DNA of 64,000 bases, taken from positions 391,098 through 455,097 of the forward strand of contig NZ_STGL01000002.1 of NCBI RefSeq assembly GCF_004919085.1. Reading direction: 5' to 3'. Under the pieces are notes generated by a model. That model ran no database searches, was not told the DNA's origin, and saw nothing but the letters and a program-made list of their open reading frames with translations. Below are positions 23,498 through 31,494 of this stretch, piece by piece (position 1 is the stretch's first letter; every line of letters starts with the position of its first letter). This DNA is from Nocardioides sp. GY 10127. Its GTDB lineage: Bacteria; Actinomycetota; Actinomycetes; Propionibacteriales; Nocardioidaceae. The translations under genes and the position numbers were made by a program.

Positions 23498-24898
23498 ATG
23501 CCTGCCGAGCCGCGCACCCGGACCTTCGACGACGGGTCGGACGCCGTCCCCGACCCCGTGCCCGGTGCCGTCACCCGCGTGGTGGTGGTCGGCGCAGGCA
23601 TCGCCGGCCTGGCGTGCGCCAACGCACTGGCCACCGCCGGCACCGACGTGGTGCTCGTCGAGGCCCGCGACGGCGTGGGCGGACGGCTGCGCACCGTCGA
23701 GGTCGGCGGGCACACCGCGGACCTGGGCGGCGCGTGGGTGCACCACCCCGAGGAGAACCTGCTCACGGACTGGCTCGCCCTGGCCGGCGTGGACTGGGTG
23801 GTCGACCCCACCGGCACGCGCTTCACCGGCGCCGACCTCGGCGAGGCGCGGACCCTGACCCCCGCCGAGCTCGAGGGCACCGGCTACGCCGTCCTCGAGC
23901 CCGTGGCCGCGCACCTGCGCGCCGCGCTCGAGGCCGGGGAGCCGGACGTCTCGGCCGCCGCGGCCATCGACGCCTACCTGGCCGACGCGCACTCACCCGG
24001 CCCCGAGCGCGACCGCCTGCGCCAGCTCATGGCCGCCATGGTGGAGCAGGACGGCTCGGGCCCGCTCGAGGCGATCTCGGCCCGCTGGGCCCTCACCGGC
24101 GGCATGCTGGTCGGGGACGTCGTGGACAACGTCCCCGTGGGCGGCTACCGCAGCGTGCTCGCGCCGCTGGCCGCCCCGCTGCGGCAGGCCGGCAGGCTGC
24201 TGCTGGGCCGGCTCGTCACGCACGTGCGCACCACCGACGAGGGAGTCCGCGTCGAGGGCGTCACGGACGACGGCGAGGCCTGGTCGGAGACCGGCTCGCA
24301 CGTGGTGGTCACCGTGCCGCTCGGCGTCCTCAAGGCCGGGTCGATCACCTTCGACCCGCCGCTCCCGGCAGCCCGGCAGGCCGTGGTCGACCGGACCGGG
24401 TTCGGGACCATGGAGAAGGTCTTCCTCTCGTTCGAGGAGCCGTTCTGGCGGGAGAAGCACACCGGCCTCCAGCACTCCGTGATCTACCCCGCCGACCGGG
24501 ACGAGCCCGCCACGTGGACGTGGGACTTCGGGCTGAGCCCGACCCTGATGTTCCTCGTCGCCTCCAGCGCGGTCGAGCGCCTCCAGCGGGACCCGCGGGC
24601 GTTCGCCCTCGAGCAGCTCGAGGCCGTCTACGGCGGGCCGCTGCCCGCCGAGCCGACGGACGTGGTGAGCACCGACTGGGCGCACGACGAGCTGGCCCGG
24701 GGCGCCTACGGCCACGTCCGCCCCGGCCAGGACGACTCGGACTTCGACGTCCTGGGCGAGCCCGTCGGCCGGGTCTGCTTCGCCGGGGAGTCCACGGACG
24801 CCGAGCGGGCCGGCTACGCCGACGGCGCGATGGCGACCGGGCTGCGCGAGGCCAAGCGTCTGCTCGGCCGGGCCTCGGTGGAGCTCACGGCCGGCTGA
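23498..24898 (+). CDS. Flavin-containing amine oxidase (FAD-dependent)
   Basis: A 466-residue flavoprotein of the monoamine/polyamine oxidase family. The FAD site GAGIAGLACANALATAG is at residues 31-47, with VEARDGVGGRLRT and DLGGAWVHHPE following. The substrate domain carries VTVPLGVLKAGSI, and the C-terminal FAD contact is RVCFAGESTDAERAGYADGAMATG. It should oxidise an amine to an imine/aldehyde with release of H2O2 and ammonia. No ribosome binding site precedes the ATG, so a leaderless transcript is possible. Its last 14 bases overlap the convergent nickel transporter gene. Confidence 0.9.
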   Translation: MPAEPRTRTFDDGSDAVPDPVPGAVTRVVVVGAGIAGLACANALATAGTDVVLVEARDGVGGRLRTVEVGGHTADLGGAWVHHPEENLLTDWLALAGVDWVVDPTGTRFTGADLGEARTLTPAELEGTGYAVLEPVAAHLRAALEAGEPDVSAAAAIDAYLADAHSPGPERDRLRQLMAAMVEQDGSGPLEAISARWALTGGMLVGDVVDNVPVGGYRSVLAPLAAPLRQAGRLLLGRLVTHVRTTDEGVRVEGVTDDGEAWSETGSHVVVTVPLGVLKAGSITFDPPLPAARQAVVDRTGFGTMEKVFLSFEEPFWREKHTGLQHSVIYPADRDEPATWTWDFGLSPTLMFLVASSAVERLQRDPRAFALEQLEAVYGGPLPAEPTDVVSTDWAHDELARGAYGHVRPGQDDSDFDVLGEPVGRVCFAGESTDAERAGYADGAMATGLREAKRLLGRASVELTAG

Positions 24899-26150
24899 GC
24901 CCGGCGGTCCACCGCTCCTCGACCCGGCCGAACCGCCACAGGGCGAGCGCGGCCAGCCAGGTGGCGCCGAACAGCGCCACCACGGCGTAGCCGGCGTCCG
25001 CGAGCGGCACCCCGCCCAGCCACGCCAGCGGCCCCGAGGTGATCCCGGCCGCGTCGTCGAGGGCGCCGGCGAGCTCGACGGTGCCCACCACCAGCGAGAC
25101 CGCCACCGACAGCGAGGTGACGGCGAGGTTGTAGAAGACCTTGCGCACCGGGTGGGACCAGGCCCAGCCGTAGGCGGCGTTCATGAGGACGCCGTCGACG
25201 GTGTCGGCCAGGCACATGCCCGCGGCGAAGAGCACCGGCAGCACGAGGACCGCCCAGAAGGGCAGCGCGAACGCCGCCGCACCTCCGGCGAGGACGAGCA
25301 GGCCGACCTCGCTGGCGGTGTCGAAGCCGAGCCCGAACAGGACGCCGACCGGGTAGATGTGCCAGGGCCGACGCACGCCCCGCGTGAGCCCGCCGACCAG
25401 CCGGTTGATCAGGCCGCGCTGCTCGAGCCGCCGCTCGAGCTCCGCCTCGTCGAAGTGGCCGTGACGCAGGCCGGTGAACACCCGCCAGAGGCCCACCAGC
25501 GCCACGAGGTTGACGAGGCCCAGCAGCCAGAGGAACGAGCCGGAGACCAGCGAGCCGACGAGCCCGGTGACGGTGTGCAGGGTGGAGCCGTCGTCGACCA
25601 CCGCGGCCCCGACGGCCCGCAGACCGAGGGTGAGCAGGAAGGCCAGCACGAACACGATCGTCGAGTGGCCCAGCGAGAACCAGAAGCCGACCGACAGCGG
25701 CTGGCGCTCCGCGTCGGGCCGGGAGGCACGGCCCGCCGCGGCGTCCTCCTGGCGGCGCCCGACGAGCACGCGGGTCGTGTTGTCGATGGCCGCCACGTGG
25801 TCGGCGTCGAAGGCGTGCCGCAGGCCGAAGGTGTAGGCCAGCAGCCCGACCCCGACCGTGTAGACGGGGTGCTCCCCGCCCAGGCTCAGGTGCGCGGGCG
25901 CCACCAGGAGGACGAGGACGCCGAAGCCGACCGCGTGGAGCAGGACCACGACCGCCGTCATGCCGGCCAGGCTGCGGCGGTCGGCCGGGCTGAGGCCCTG
26001 GGCGAACCTCCGCAGCCGACCACGGCGGGACGGGGCGGGCGACGGGGCGGGCGACGGGGCGGGCGACGGGGCGGGCTGCGTGGTGGGCGGCCGGGTGGGC
26101 ACGGGGCGACTCCAGCGTCGGGGTCGACACTGGTTGCCGACGTCATCCAC
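24885..26150 (-). CDS. Nickel/cobalt permease, NiCoT (HoxN/NixA) family
   Basis: An eight-segment secondary metal permease. The family signature is present in TM II as RHAFDADHVAAIDNTTR (the HAxDADH motif that binds the metal), with LGFDTASEVGLL and GMCLADTVDGVLMNAAYGWAW later. The N-terminus before the first membrane segment includes a Pro-Ala-Pro-Ser repeat. The longest frame begins at a GTG at 26150, but a TAGCGT -10 lies right beside it, so translation may start at a downstream GTG about 16 codons in. A Nur-like box lies upstream. Nickel for urease, NiSOD or LarA-type enzymes is the expected use. Confidence 0.92.
   Translation of the reverse strand: MDDVGNQCRPRRWSRPVPTRPPTTQPAPSPAPSPAPSPAPSRRGRLRRFAQGLSPADRRSLAGMTAVVVLLHAVGFGVLVLLVAPAHLSLGGEHPVYTVGVGLLAYTFGLRHAFDADHVAAIDNTTRVLVGRRQEDAAAGRASRPDAERQPLSVGFWFSLGHSTIVFVLAFLLTLGLRAVGAAVVDDGSTLHTVTGLVGSLVSGSFLWLLGLVNLVALVGLWRVFTGLRHGHFDEAELERRLEQRGLINRLVGGLTRGVRRPWHIYPVGVLFGLGFDTASEVGLLVLAGGAAAFALPFWAVLVLPVLFAAGMCLADTVDGVLMNAAYGWAWSHPVRKVFYNLAVTSLSVAVSLVVGTVELAGALDDAAGITSGPLAWLGGVPLADAGYAVVALFGATWLAALALWRFGRVEERWTAGLSRP
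26029..26076. repeat. 12-bp tandem repeat, 4 perfect units, in the nickel permease gene
   Basis: Four identical units of GACGGGGCGGGC encode the (Pro-Ala-Pro-Ser)n stretch of the permease N-terminus. The period preserves the frame. Perfect identity suggests recent slippage. Confidence 0.95.
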
Positions 26151-26167
26151 ACGCTAGCCCGTCGCTG

Positions 26168-26184
26168 TTGCGACCCAATTGCAG
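26168..26184. promoter_or_regulatory. Nur-like box upstream of the nickel permease
   Basis: TTGCGA-CCCAA-TTGCAG matches the Streptomyces Nur consensus tTGCaa-N5-ttGCAA with one mismatch in each half. It overlaps a TTGGGT -35 whose TAGCGT -10 follows after 16 bases on the transcribed strand. A nickel-loaded Fur-family repressor here would shut the permease down when nickel is ample. The consensus is recalled from the literature, not searched. Confidence 0.55.
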
Positions 26185-26212
26185 GAGGGGTGGTGGCCGC
26201 CACGGACCGGGC

Positions 26213-28618
26213 TCAGGCCGGGTCGGCCGCCTGCCCCACGTAGGCGGCCAGGTGCCGTCCCGTGAGCGTCGAGGCCTCGGAGACCAGTCGCTCCGGCGTC
26301 CCCGAGAAGACCACGGTCCCGCCGTCGTGGCCGGCCCCCGGCCCGAGGTCGATGATCCAGTCCGCGTGCGCCATCACGGCCTGGTGGTGCTCGATCACGA
26401 CGACCGAGCGGCCCGCGTCGACCAGCCGGTCGAGGAGGCCGAGCAGGTTCTCGACGTCCGCCAGGTGCAGGCCGGTGCTCGGCTCGTCCAGCACGTAGAC
26501 CGAGCCGGCCTCCGCCATCTGCACGGCGAGCTTGACCCGCTGCCGCTCCCCGCCCGAGAGCGTCGAGAGCGGCTGGCCCAGCGTCACGTAGGGCAGCCCG
26601 ACGTCCACGAGGCGGGCGAGGATCTTCTCCGCCGCCGGCACCTTCGAGTCGGGTGCCGAGAAGAAGGCGTGGGCCTCCCCCACCGGCATGGCCAGGACGT
26701 CCACGATCGTGCGGCCGCCGAGCGTGTACTGGAGGACGTCGTCGGAGAACCGGCGCCCCTCGCAGGTGTCGCAGGGCACGGAGGCGGCCGCCGCCAGGGG
26801 CAGGCCGGTGTCGATGACGCCCGCGCCGTTGCAGGTGGGGCAGGCCCCCTCGGAGTTGGCGCTGAACAGCGCCGGCTTCACGCCGTTGGCCTTGGCGAAC
26901 GCCTTGCGGACGGGCTCCAGCAGGCCCGTGTAGGTCGCCGGGTTGGAGCGGCGCGACCCCTTGATCGCCGACTGGTCGACCACGACCACCCCCTCGCCGT
27001 CGGCCGAGGATCGCTGCACCAGCGAGTCGTGCACCAGGGAGGACTTGCCGGAGCCGGCCACCCCGGTGACGACGCAGAGCACGCCGAGCGGCACGTCCAC
27101 GTCGACGTCGCGCAGGTTGTGGCGGGAGGCGCCGCGCACCTCGATCCAGCCGGAGGGCTCCCGGACGGACGCCTTCAGGCTCGCACGGTCGTCCAGGTGC
27201 CGCCCGGTGAGCGTGCCGCTGCCGCGCAGCCCCTCGACCGTCCCCTCGAAGACGACCTCGCCGCCGTCGGTGCCGGCCCCCGGGCCGAGGTCGACGACGT
27301 GGTCGGCGATCGCCACCACCTCGGGCTTGTGCTCGACGACCAGGACGGTGTTGCCCTGGTCGCGCAGCCGCAGGAGCAGGTCGTTCATCCGGGCGATGTC
27401 GTGGGGGTGCAGCCCGATGCTGGGCTCGTCGAAGACGTAGGTGACGTCGGTGAGGGCGCTGCCGAGGTGCCGGATCATCTTGGTGCGCTGCGCCTCGCCG
27501 CCGGACAGCGAGCCCGACGGTCGCTCGAGGCTGAGGTAGCCGAGGCCGATCGCCACGAACGAGTCGAGCAGGTGCGAGAGGGACGCCAGGAGAGGGGCCG
27601 CGCCGGGGGCCTGGAGCCCGCGGACCCAGGTGGCCAGCTCGCTGATCTGCATCGCGCACGCGTCGGCGATCGAGACACCGTCGATCCGGGACGAGCGTGC
27701 GGCCTCCGTCAGGCGGGTCCCCTCGCACTCCGGGCAGGTCGCGAACACCACGGCGCGGTCGACGAACGCACGGACGTGCGGCTGCATCGTCTCCCGGTCC
27801 TTGGACAGGAAGGACTTCCTGATGCCCGGCAGGAGCCCGTAGTAGGTCAGGTTGATCCCGTCGACCTTCAGCTTGGTGGCCTCGCGGTGGAGCAGGTCGT
27901 CCAGCTGGCGCTTCGTGAAGTCCTTGATCGGCGTGTCGCAGTCGAAGTACCCGCAGCCGCGCAGGATGCGCCCCTGCCATCCCTCCATCGAGTAGCCCGG
28001 GATGGTGAGCGCACCTTCGTTGATCGACTTGTCGGCGTCGTAGAGCGCGGTCAGGTCGATGTCGGAGACCGCACCGCGGCCCTCGCAGCGGGGGCACTGC
28101 CCGCCGGTGACCGAGAACGCGCGGCGCTCCTTGACCTCGCGCCCCGCCCTCGTGGTCGTCACCGCTCCCGCGCCCGAGACGGACGCGACGTTGAACGAGT
28201 AGGCCTGCGGCGGGCCCACCTGCGGGTCGCCCAGGCGGGAGAAGAGGATGCGCAGCAGCGCGTTGGCGTCCGTCGCCGTCCCCACCGTCGAACGGGGGTC
28301 GGCGCCGAGCCGCTCCTGGTCGACGATGATCGCCGTGGTCAGGCCCTCGAGGACGTCCACGTCGGGCCGCGCCATCGAGGGCATGAACCCCTGCACGAAC
28401 GCCGAGTAGGTCTCGTTGATCATCCGCTGCGACTCCGCGGCGATCGTGGCGAAGACCAGGGACGACTTGCCCGATCCCGACACGCCCGTGAAGACCGTGA
28501 GCCGCCGCTTGGGCAGCTCGAGGGCGACGTCGCGCAGGTTGTTCTCCCGCGCACCGACCACCCGGATCGTGTCGTGCGCGTCCGCCGGGTGGGCGGCGCG
28601 TTCCTCCGAGGTCGTCAC
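26213..28618 (-). CDS. Short UvrA paralogue (class II UvrA / DrrC-like ABC ATPase)
   Basis: A DNA-binding tandem ABC protein of 801 residues, against about 950 for true UvrA. It has two ATP sites (VSGSGKSSLVF and VAGSGKSSLVH), two signatures (SGSLSGGEAQR and LSTLSGGERQR), and zinc-module cysteine pairs (CPRCEGRG, CPECEGTR, CPTCNGAG, CDTCEGRR). The lost length lies in the first half, where the UvrB-binding domain of canonical UvrA would be. Such paralogues are linked to tolerance of DNA-intercalating compounds or to auxiliary repair. The GTG start has GGAGG four bases upstream. No LexA box was seen. It is monocistronic. Confidence 0.88.
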   Translation of the reverse strand: MTTSEERAAHPADAHDTIRVVGARENNLRDVALELPKRRLTVFTGVSGSGKSSLVFATIAAESQRMINETYSAFVQGFMPSMARPDVDVLEGLTTAIIVDQERLGADPRSTVGTATDANALLRILFSRLGDPQVGPPQAYSFNVASVSGAGAVTTTRAGREVKERRAFSVTGGQCPRCEGRGAVSDIDLTALYDADKSINEGALTIPGYSMEGWQGRILRGCGYFDCDTPIKDFTKRQLDDLLHREATKLKVDGINLTYYGLLPGIRKSFLSKDRETMQPHVRAFVDRAVVFATCPECEGTRLTEAARSSRIDGVSIADACAMQISELATWVRGLQAPGAAPLLASLSHLLDSFVAIGLGYLSLERPSGSLSGGEAQRTKMIRHLGSALTDVTYVFDEPSIGLHPHDIARMNDLLLRLRDQGNTVLVVEHKPEVVAIADHVVDLGPGAGTDGGEVVFEGTVEGLRGSGTLTGRHLDDRASLKASVREPSGWIEVRGASRHNLRDVDVDVPLGVLCVVTGVAGSGKSSLVHDSLVQRSSADGEGVVVVDQSAIKGSRRSNPATYTGLLEPVRKAFAKANGVKPALFSANSEGACPTCNGAGVIDTGLPLAAAASVPCDTCEGRRFSDDVLQYTLGGRTIVDVLAMPVGEAHAFFSAPDSKVPAAEKILARLVDVGLPYVTLGQPLSTLSGGERQRVKLAVQMAEAGSVYVLDEPSTGLHLADVENLLGLLDRLVDAGRSVVVIEHHQAVMAHADWIIDLGPGAGHDGGTVVFSGTPERLVSEASTLTGRHLAAYVGQAADPA

Positions 28619-28855
28619 GGCACCTCCTGGTCGGGCGGACGTCGTGGGCTCTTTCTACCCCACGCGCCCCCCACACCCCCGCCACGACCGGGCCACGCCA
28701 CGACGGCGCTCCGGTCACGCTCCGGCCGATGCTCGGCTGCGGCTCCGAGCGAGGACTGGACCAGCGGTCCGGATCACACGTGAGGGGCGATTGACACTCT
28801 GTGGACAAAAGACCCTGGCGCGGCCTCGCTGCCCTCGTCCCCAGGGGCCTACTAT

Positions 28856-28976
28856 CGGTAGGTCGGCGCGGCGATCTCCGGGGGGAGGCTCGCCGCCTGC
28901 CGAGTGCGGGAGTGATGTCCCTCAGTGGTCACTTCTCGCACGGGAGCCCCGCCCATCCCACTCGGGCGGGGCTCCC
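28856..28976 (+). ncRNA. Candidate structured small RNA (three consecutive hairpins)
   Basis: Three hairpins follow one another: 28868-28874 with 28890-28896 (extended by 28864-28867 with 28899-28902), 28904-28915 with 28929-28941, and a perfect 13-bp stem at 28942-28954 with 28964-28976. A TACTAT hexamer at 28850-28855 is a good -10 for a plus-strand transcript starting near 28862, but no clear -35 lies 17 bases upstream. A TTGACA at 28791 is too far away. The last hairpin could be its terminator, although no T-tract follows. No known RNA family was recognised, and the antisense strand folds equally well. The 577-bp gap between the UvrA-like and RNB genes holds this and the hairpins at 29029-29103; no protein gene is supported in it. 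Confidence 0.35.
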
Positions 28977-29028
28977 ACTCCCCCCGCACCGCGCCGCACC
29001 CCTCTGCACCCCTCTGCACTGGTGCCCC

Positions 29029-29103
29029 GCGATCGGTCGCGCAGCGCGCGGACCGATCGCCCCGACATGGGCCGAGCCTCTCGCGAGGGGGGTACGCGAG
29101 AGG
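29029..29103 (-). terminator. Two strong hairpins downstream of the RNB ribonuclease gene
   Basis: GCGATCGGTC at 29029-29038 pairs perfectly with 29051-29060, and CCTCTCGCG at 29077-29085 pairs perfectly with 29095-29103. They lie 90-170 bases past the RNB stop and probably end its transcript. Neither is followed by a T-run, as is common in GC-rich actinobacteria. Confidence 0.5.
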
Positions 29104-29195
29104 CCCGGTAGACAGGTGTTACCCGTGATCCGGGCCACACAAACAGGATCGGCGCGGGAATTCCCTGACGTCCCGCAGCCGGGCCGTCCCGGCGC

Positions 29196-30647
29196 TCAGG
29201 CGAGCTCGAAGCGGACGCGGCGCGCCTCGACGTCCGCCTCCACTAGACGCAACGTCACGCGCTCCCCCAGCGGCAGGGGGTGCTCGGCGGTCACGGCCGT
29301 CTGCACCGCCGGCTCGGAGATCACGACGTGCCCCCGGGTGGGTCGCTCCTCGTCCCGCTCGACGACGAACCCGCTGAAGGTCTCGCCCACCGACCGCGCC
29401 AGCACCCCCGCCTCGACGAGGTCCAGCACCGCGCGCTCGTAGGCGACCGCCCGGCGCCCGGAGGCGGCCAGCGTGCCCGGCAGCCCGGGCAGGGCCGCGT
29501 GCACCCACGCCGGGACGGGCTCGTCCGCGCAGAGGCTCAGGCAGACCTCGCCCGCGTACCGGTCGCCGAGGCGGCGCAACGGCGCGGTGACGTGGGCGTA
29601 CTCGGTGGCCAGGCCGGCGTGCCTGGCCTGCGCCGGCACGTCCCCGTCGAAGGCGACGTAGCCGGCACCCCGCAGGACGCGGGTGAGGTCCATGAGCATC
29701 GCGACGTCCCGCGGGCGGGCCGGGTCGAGAGTCCGGACGAAGTCCGGGAACAGCATCTCCGCCGGCCAGTCGAGCCCGAGCGCCCGGGCACCGCGGTGGA
29801 GCCGCTGGACCTCCCCCGCGTCCCTGTCCGGCAGGGTCCGGAGCAGCCCGACTCCGGCGTAGATCATCATCGCCGCCGCGGCGAAGCCGGTGAGCAGCGA
29901 GACCTGGGCGTTCCACTCCTCCACGGGCAGGCGGGTGCGGTGCTCCAGCCGCCACCGGTCCCCCACGACGTCCACGTCCTGCTCGGGCAGCGGCAGCGAG
30001 ATCCCGCCCCGGGCCGCCTCGCGGGCCATCCGCAGCGGCCCGAGGTCGGCCAGGACGGCCAGGGTGGACGGCCCCGCGCCGGCCTCGACGAGCGCCTGGG
30101 CCCGCTCGTAGGACAGCCGCTGGCGCGAGCGCACGCGCGCCCGCTCCACCACGGCGTCGACCCGCTCGCCCTCGGCGGTCATGCGGATCGTCCACAGCAG
30201 CGCCGGACGGTCCACGCCGGGCAGCAGCGACGCCGCACCCTCGCTGAGCACCGTCGGGTAGAGCGGCACGGTGGCCTCCGCGCCGTACAGCGTCTGGCCG
30301 CGCCGGTGGGCCTCGCGGTCCACGGGGTCGCCCGGCGTGACGAAGGCGGCCACGTCGGCGATGGCGTAGTGGACGAGGAAGCCGCCGTCCGGCGTCCGTG
30401 CCAGGTGCATCGCCTGGTCCAGGTCCTCGGAGCCCGCCGGGTCGATCGTGAGCAGCTCGACGTCGGTGCGGTCGTTGTCCGGCAGCCGGGGCGAGGCCGC
30501 CGCGGCCCGGGCCGCCTCCTCGACGTCCGCCGGGAAGTCGGGCGTGACCCCGAGGTCCGCCTGGACCTGCCGGACGCCGGCCGCGAGCGTCCTGGCGGAC
30601 ACCCCGTCGTCGTACGCGCGGACCCGGACCACGGGGTGGGAGCTCAT
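29196..30647 (-). CDS. RNB-domain ribonuclease (RNase II/R family)
   Basis: A 483-residue exoribonuclease-like protein that would degrade RNA 3' to 5'. The catalytic loop reads TIDPAGSEDLDQAM: three of the usual acidic residues are kept and the fourth is Gln. Further marks are HYAIADVAAFV, TVPLYPTVLSEGAASLLPG and HAGLATEYAHVTAPLRRLGDRY. No cold-shock domain is evident at the N-terminus, and the C-terminal S1-like part is short. I choose the ATG at 30647; upstream in-frame starts would run into the divergent yaaA, only 22 bp away. Confidence 0.88.
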   Translation of the reverse strand: MSSHPVVRVRAYDDGVSARTLAAGVRQVQADLGVTPDFPADVEEAARAAAASPRLPDNDRTDVELLTIDPAGSEDLDQAMHLARTPDGGFLVHYAIADVAAFVTPGDPVDREAHRRGQTLYGAEATVPLYPTVLSEGAASLLPGVDRPALLWTIRMTAEGERVDAVVERARVRSRQRLSYERAQALVEAGAGPSTLAVLADLGPLRMAREAARGGISLPLPEQDVDVVGDRWRLEHRTRLPVEEWNAQVSLLTGFAAAAMMIYAGVGLLRTLPDRDAGEVQRLHRGARALGLDWPAEMLFPDFVRTLDPARPRDVAMLMDLTRVLRGAGYVAFDGDVPAQARHAGLATEYAHVTAPLRRLGDRYAGEVCLSLCADEPVPAWVHAALPGLPGTLAASGRRAVAYERAVLDLVEAGVLARSVGETFSGFVVERDEERPTRGHVVISEPAVQTAVTAEHPLPLGERVTLRLVEADVEARRVRFELA

Positions 30648-30669
30648 GGAAGGCACGATAGCCACCACC

Positions 30670-31464
30670 ATGTTGATCCTGCTGCCTCCCAGCGAGGGCA
30701 AGACCGCGCCGCGACGCGGTGCGCCGCTCGACCTCGCCACCCTGTCCCACCCGGCGCTCACCGAGACCCGCGAGCGGGTCCTGGACGCCCTCGTCGAGCT
30801 CAGCTCCGGCGACCTGGCCGCGGCGGCCCGCGTGCTCGAGGTCGGCGCCACGCAGACCGACCTCGTCGAGGCCAACCGCGGGCTGCGCGAGGCCCCGACC
30901 GCCCGGGCGGAGCGGATCTACACCGGCGTCCTCTACGACCACCTGGACGCCGGCAGCCTCACCGCGGCCGCCAAGCGACGCGCCTCGTCGCGGCTGGCGG
31001 TCGTCTCCTCCGTCTTCGGCCTCGTCCGCCCGGGCGACCGCATCCCCGCCTACCGGCTCTCGGGCCAGACGACCCTGCCCGGCCTCGGGCCCGTCGCAGC
31101 CGCCTGGCGGCCCGTCCTCGGCGAGGCCGTGGCCGCCCAGGTGGGCCGCGGCCTCGTCGTCGACCTGCGCTCGAGCGTCTACGCGGGCTTCTGGCGCCCC
31201 GGCAAGGACGCCGGCGACGTCGACCCGCGCACCCGCGTGGCGACGGTCCGCGTGCTCCACGAGCAGGGCGGCGTCCGCAAGGTCGTGAGCCACTTCAACA
31301 AGGCCACGAAGGGGCGGATCGTCCGCGCCCTGCTCGAGGACGGCGCCGACCCCGGCACGCCCGCCGCGCTCGCCGACGCGCTGCGCGACCTGGGCTGGCT
31401 GGTGGAGGTCGGCGAGCCGACCGCCACCGGCACACGCCTGGACGTCGTGGTCACCGAGCTCTGA
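30670..31464 (+). CDS. yaaA: YaaA family peroxide stress protein (DUF328)
   Basis: A 264-residue YaaA-type protein. YaaA limits free intracellular iron during peroxide stress in Escherichia coli. The family opening LILLPPSEGKT is exact, followed by RAERIYTGVLYDHLDAG, SSVFGLVRPGDRIPAYRL and the C-terminal VVSHFNKATKGRIVRALL. The ATG start lies 22 bp from the divergent RNB gene, so both promoters must overlap the opposite 5' ends. Confidence 0.9.
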   Translation: MLILLPPSEGKTAPRRGAPLDLATLSHPALTETRERVLDALVELSSGDLAAAARVLEVGATQTDLVEANRGLREAPTARAERIYTGVLYDHLDAGSLTAAAKRRASSRLAVVSSVFGLVRPGDRIPAYRLSGQTTLPGLGPVAAAWRPVLGEAVAAQVGRGLVVDLRSSVYAGFWRPGKDAGDVDPRTRVATVRVLHEQGGVRKVVSHFNKATKGRIVRALLEDGADPGTPAALADALRDLGWLVEVGEPTATGTRLDVVVTEL

Positions 31465-31494
31465 GCCGGCCCGGCCCCGTCCACGCGCGGGGCC

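Noticed and set aside
28856..28976. 6C RNA family
   Set aside because: Only one loop has a run of six C, and only on the minus strand. The family needs two such loops.
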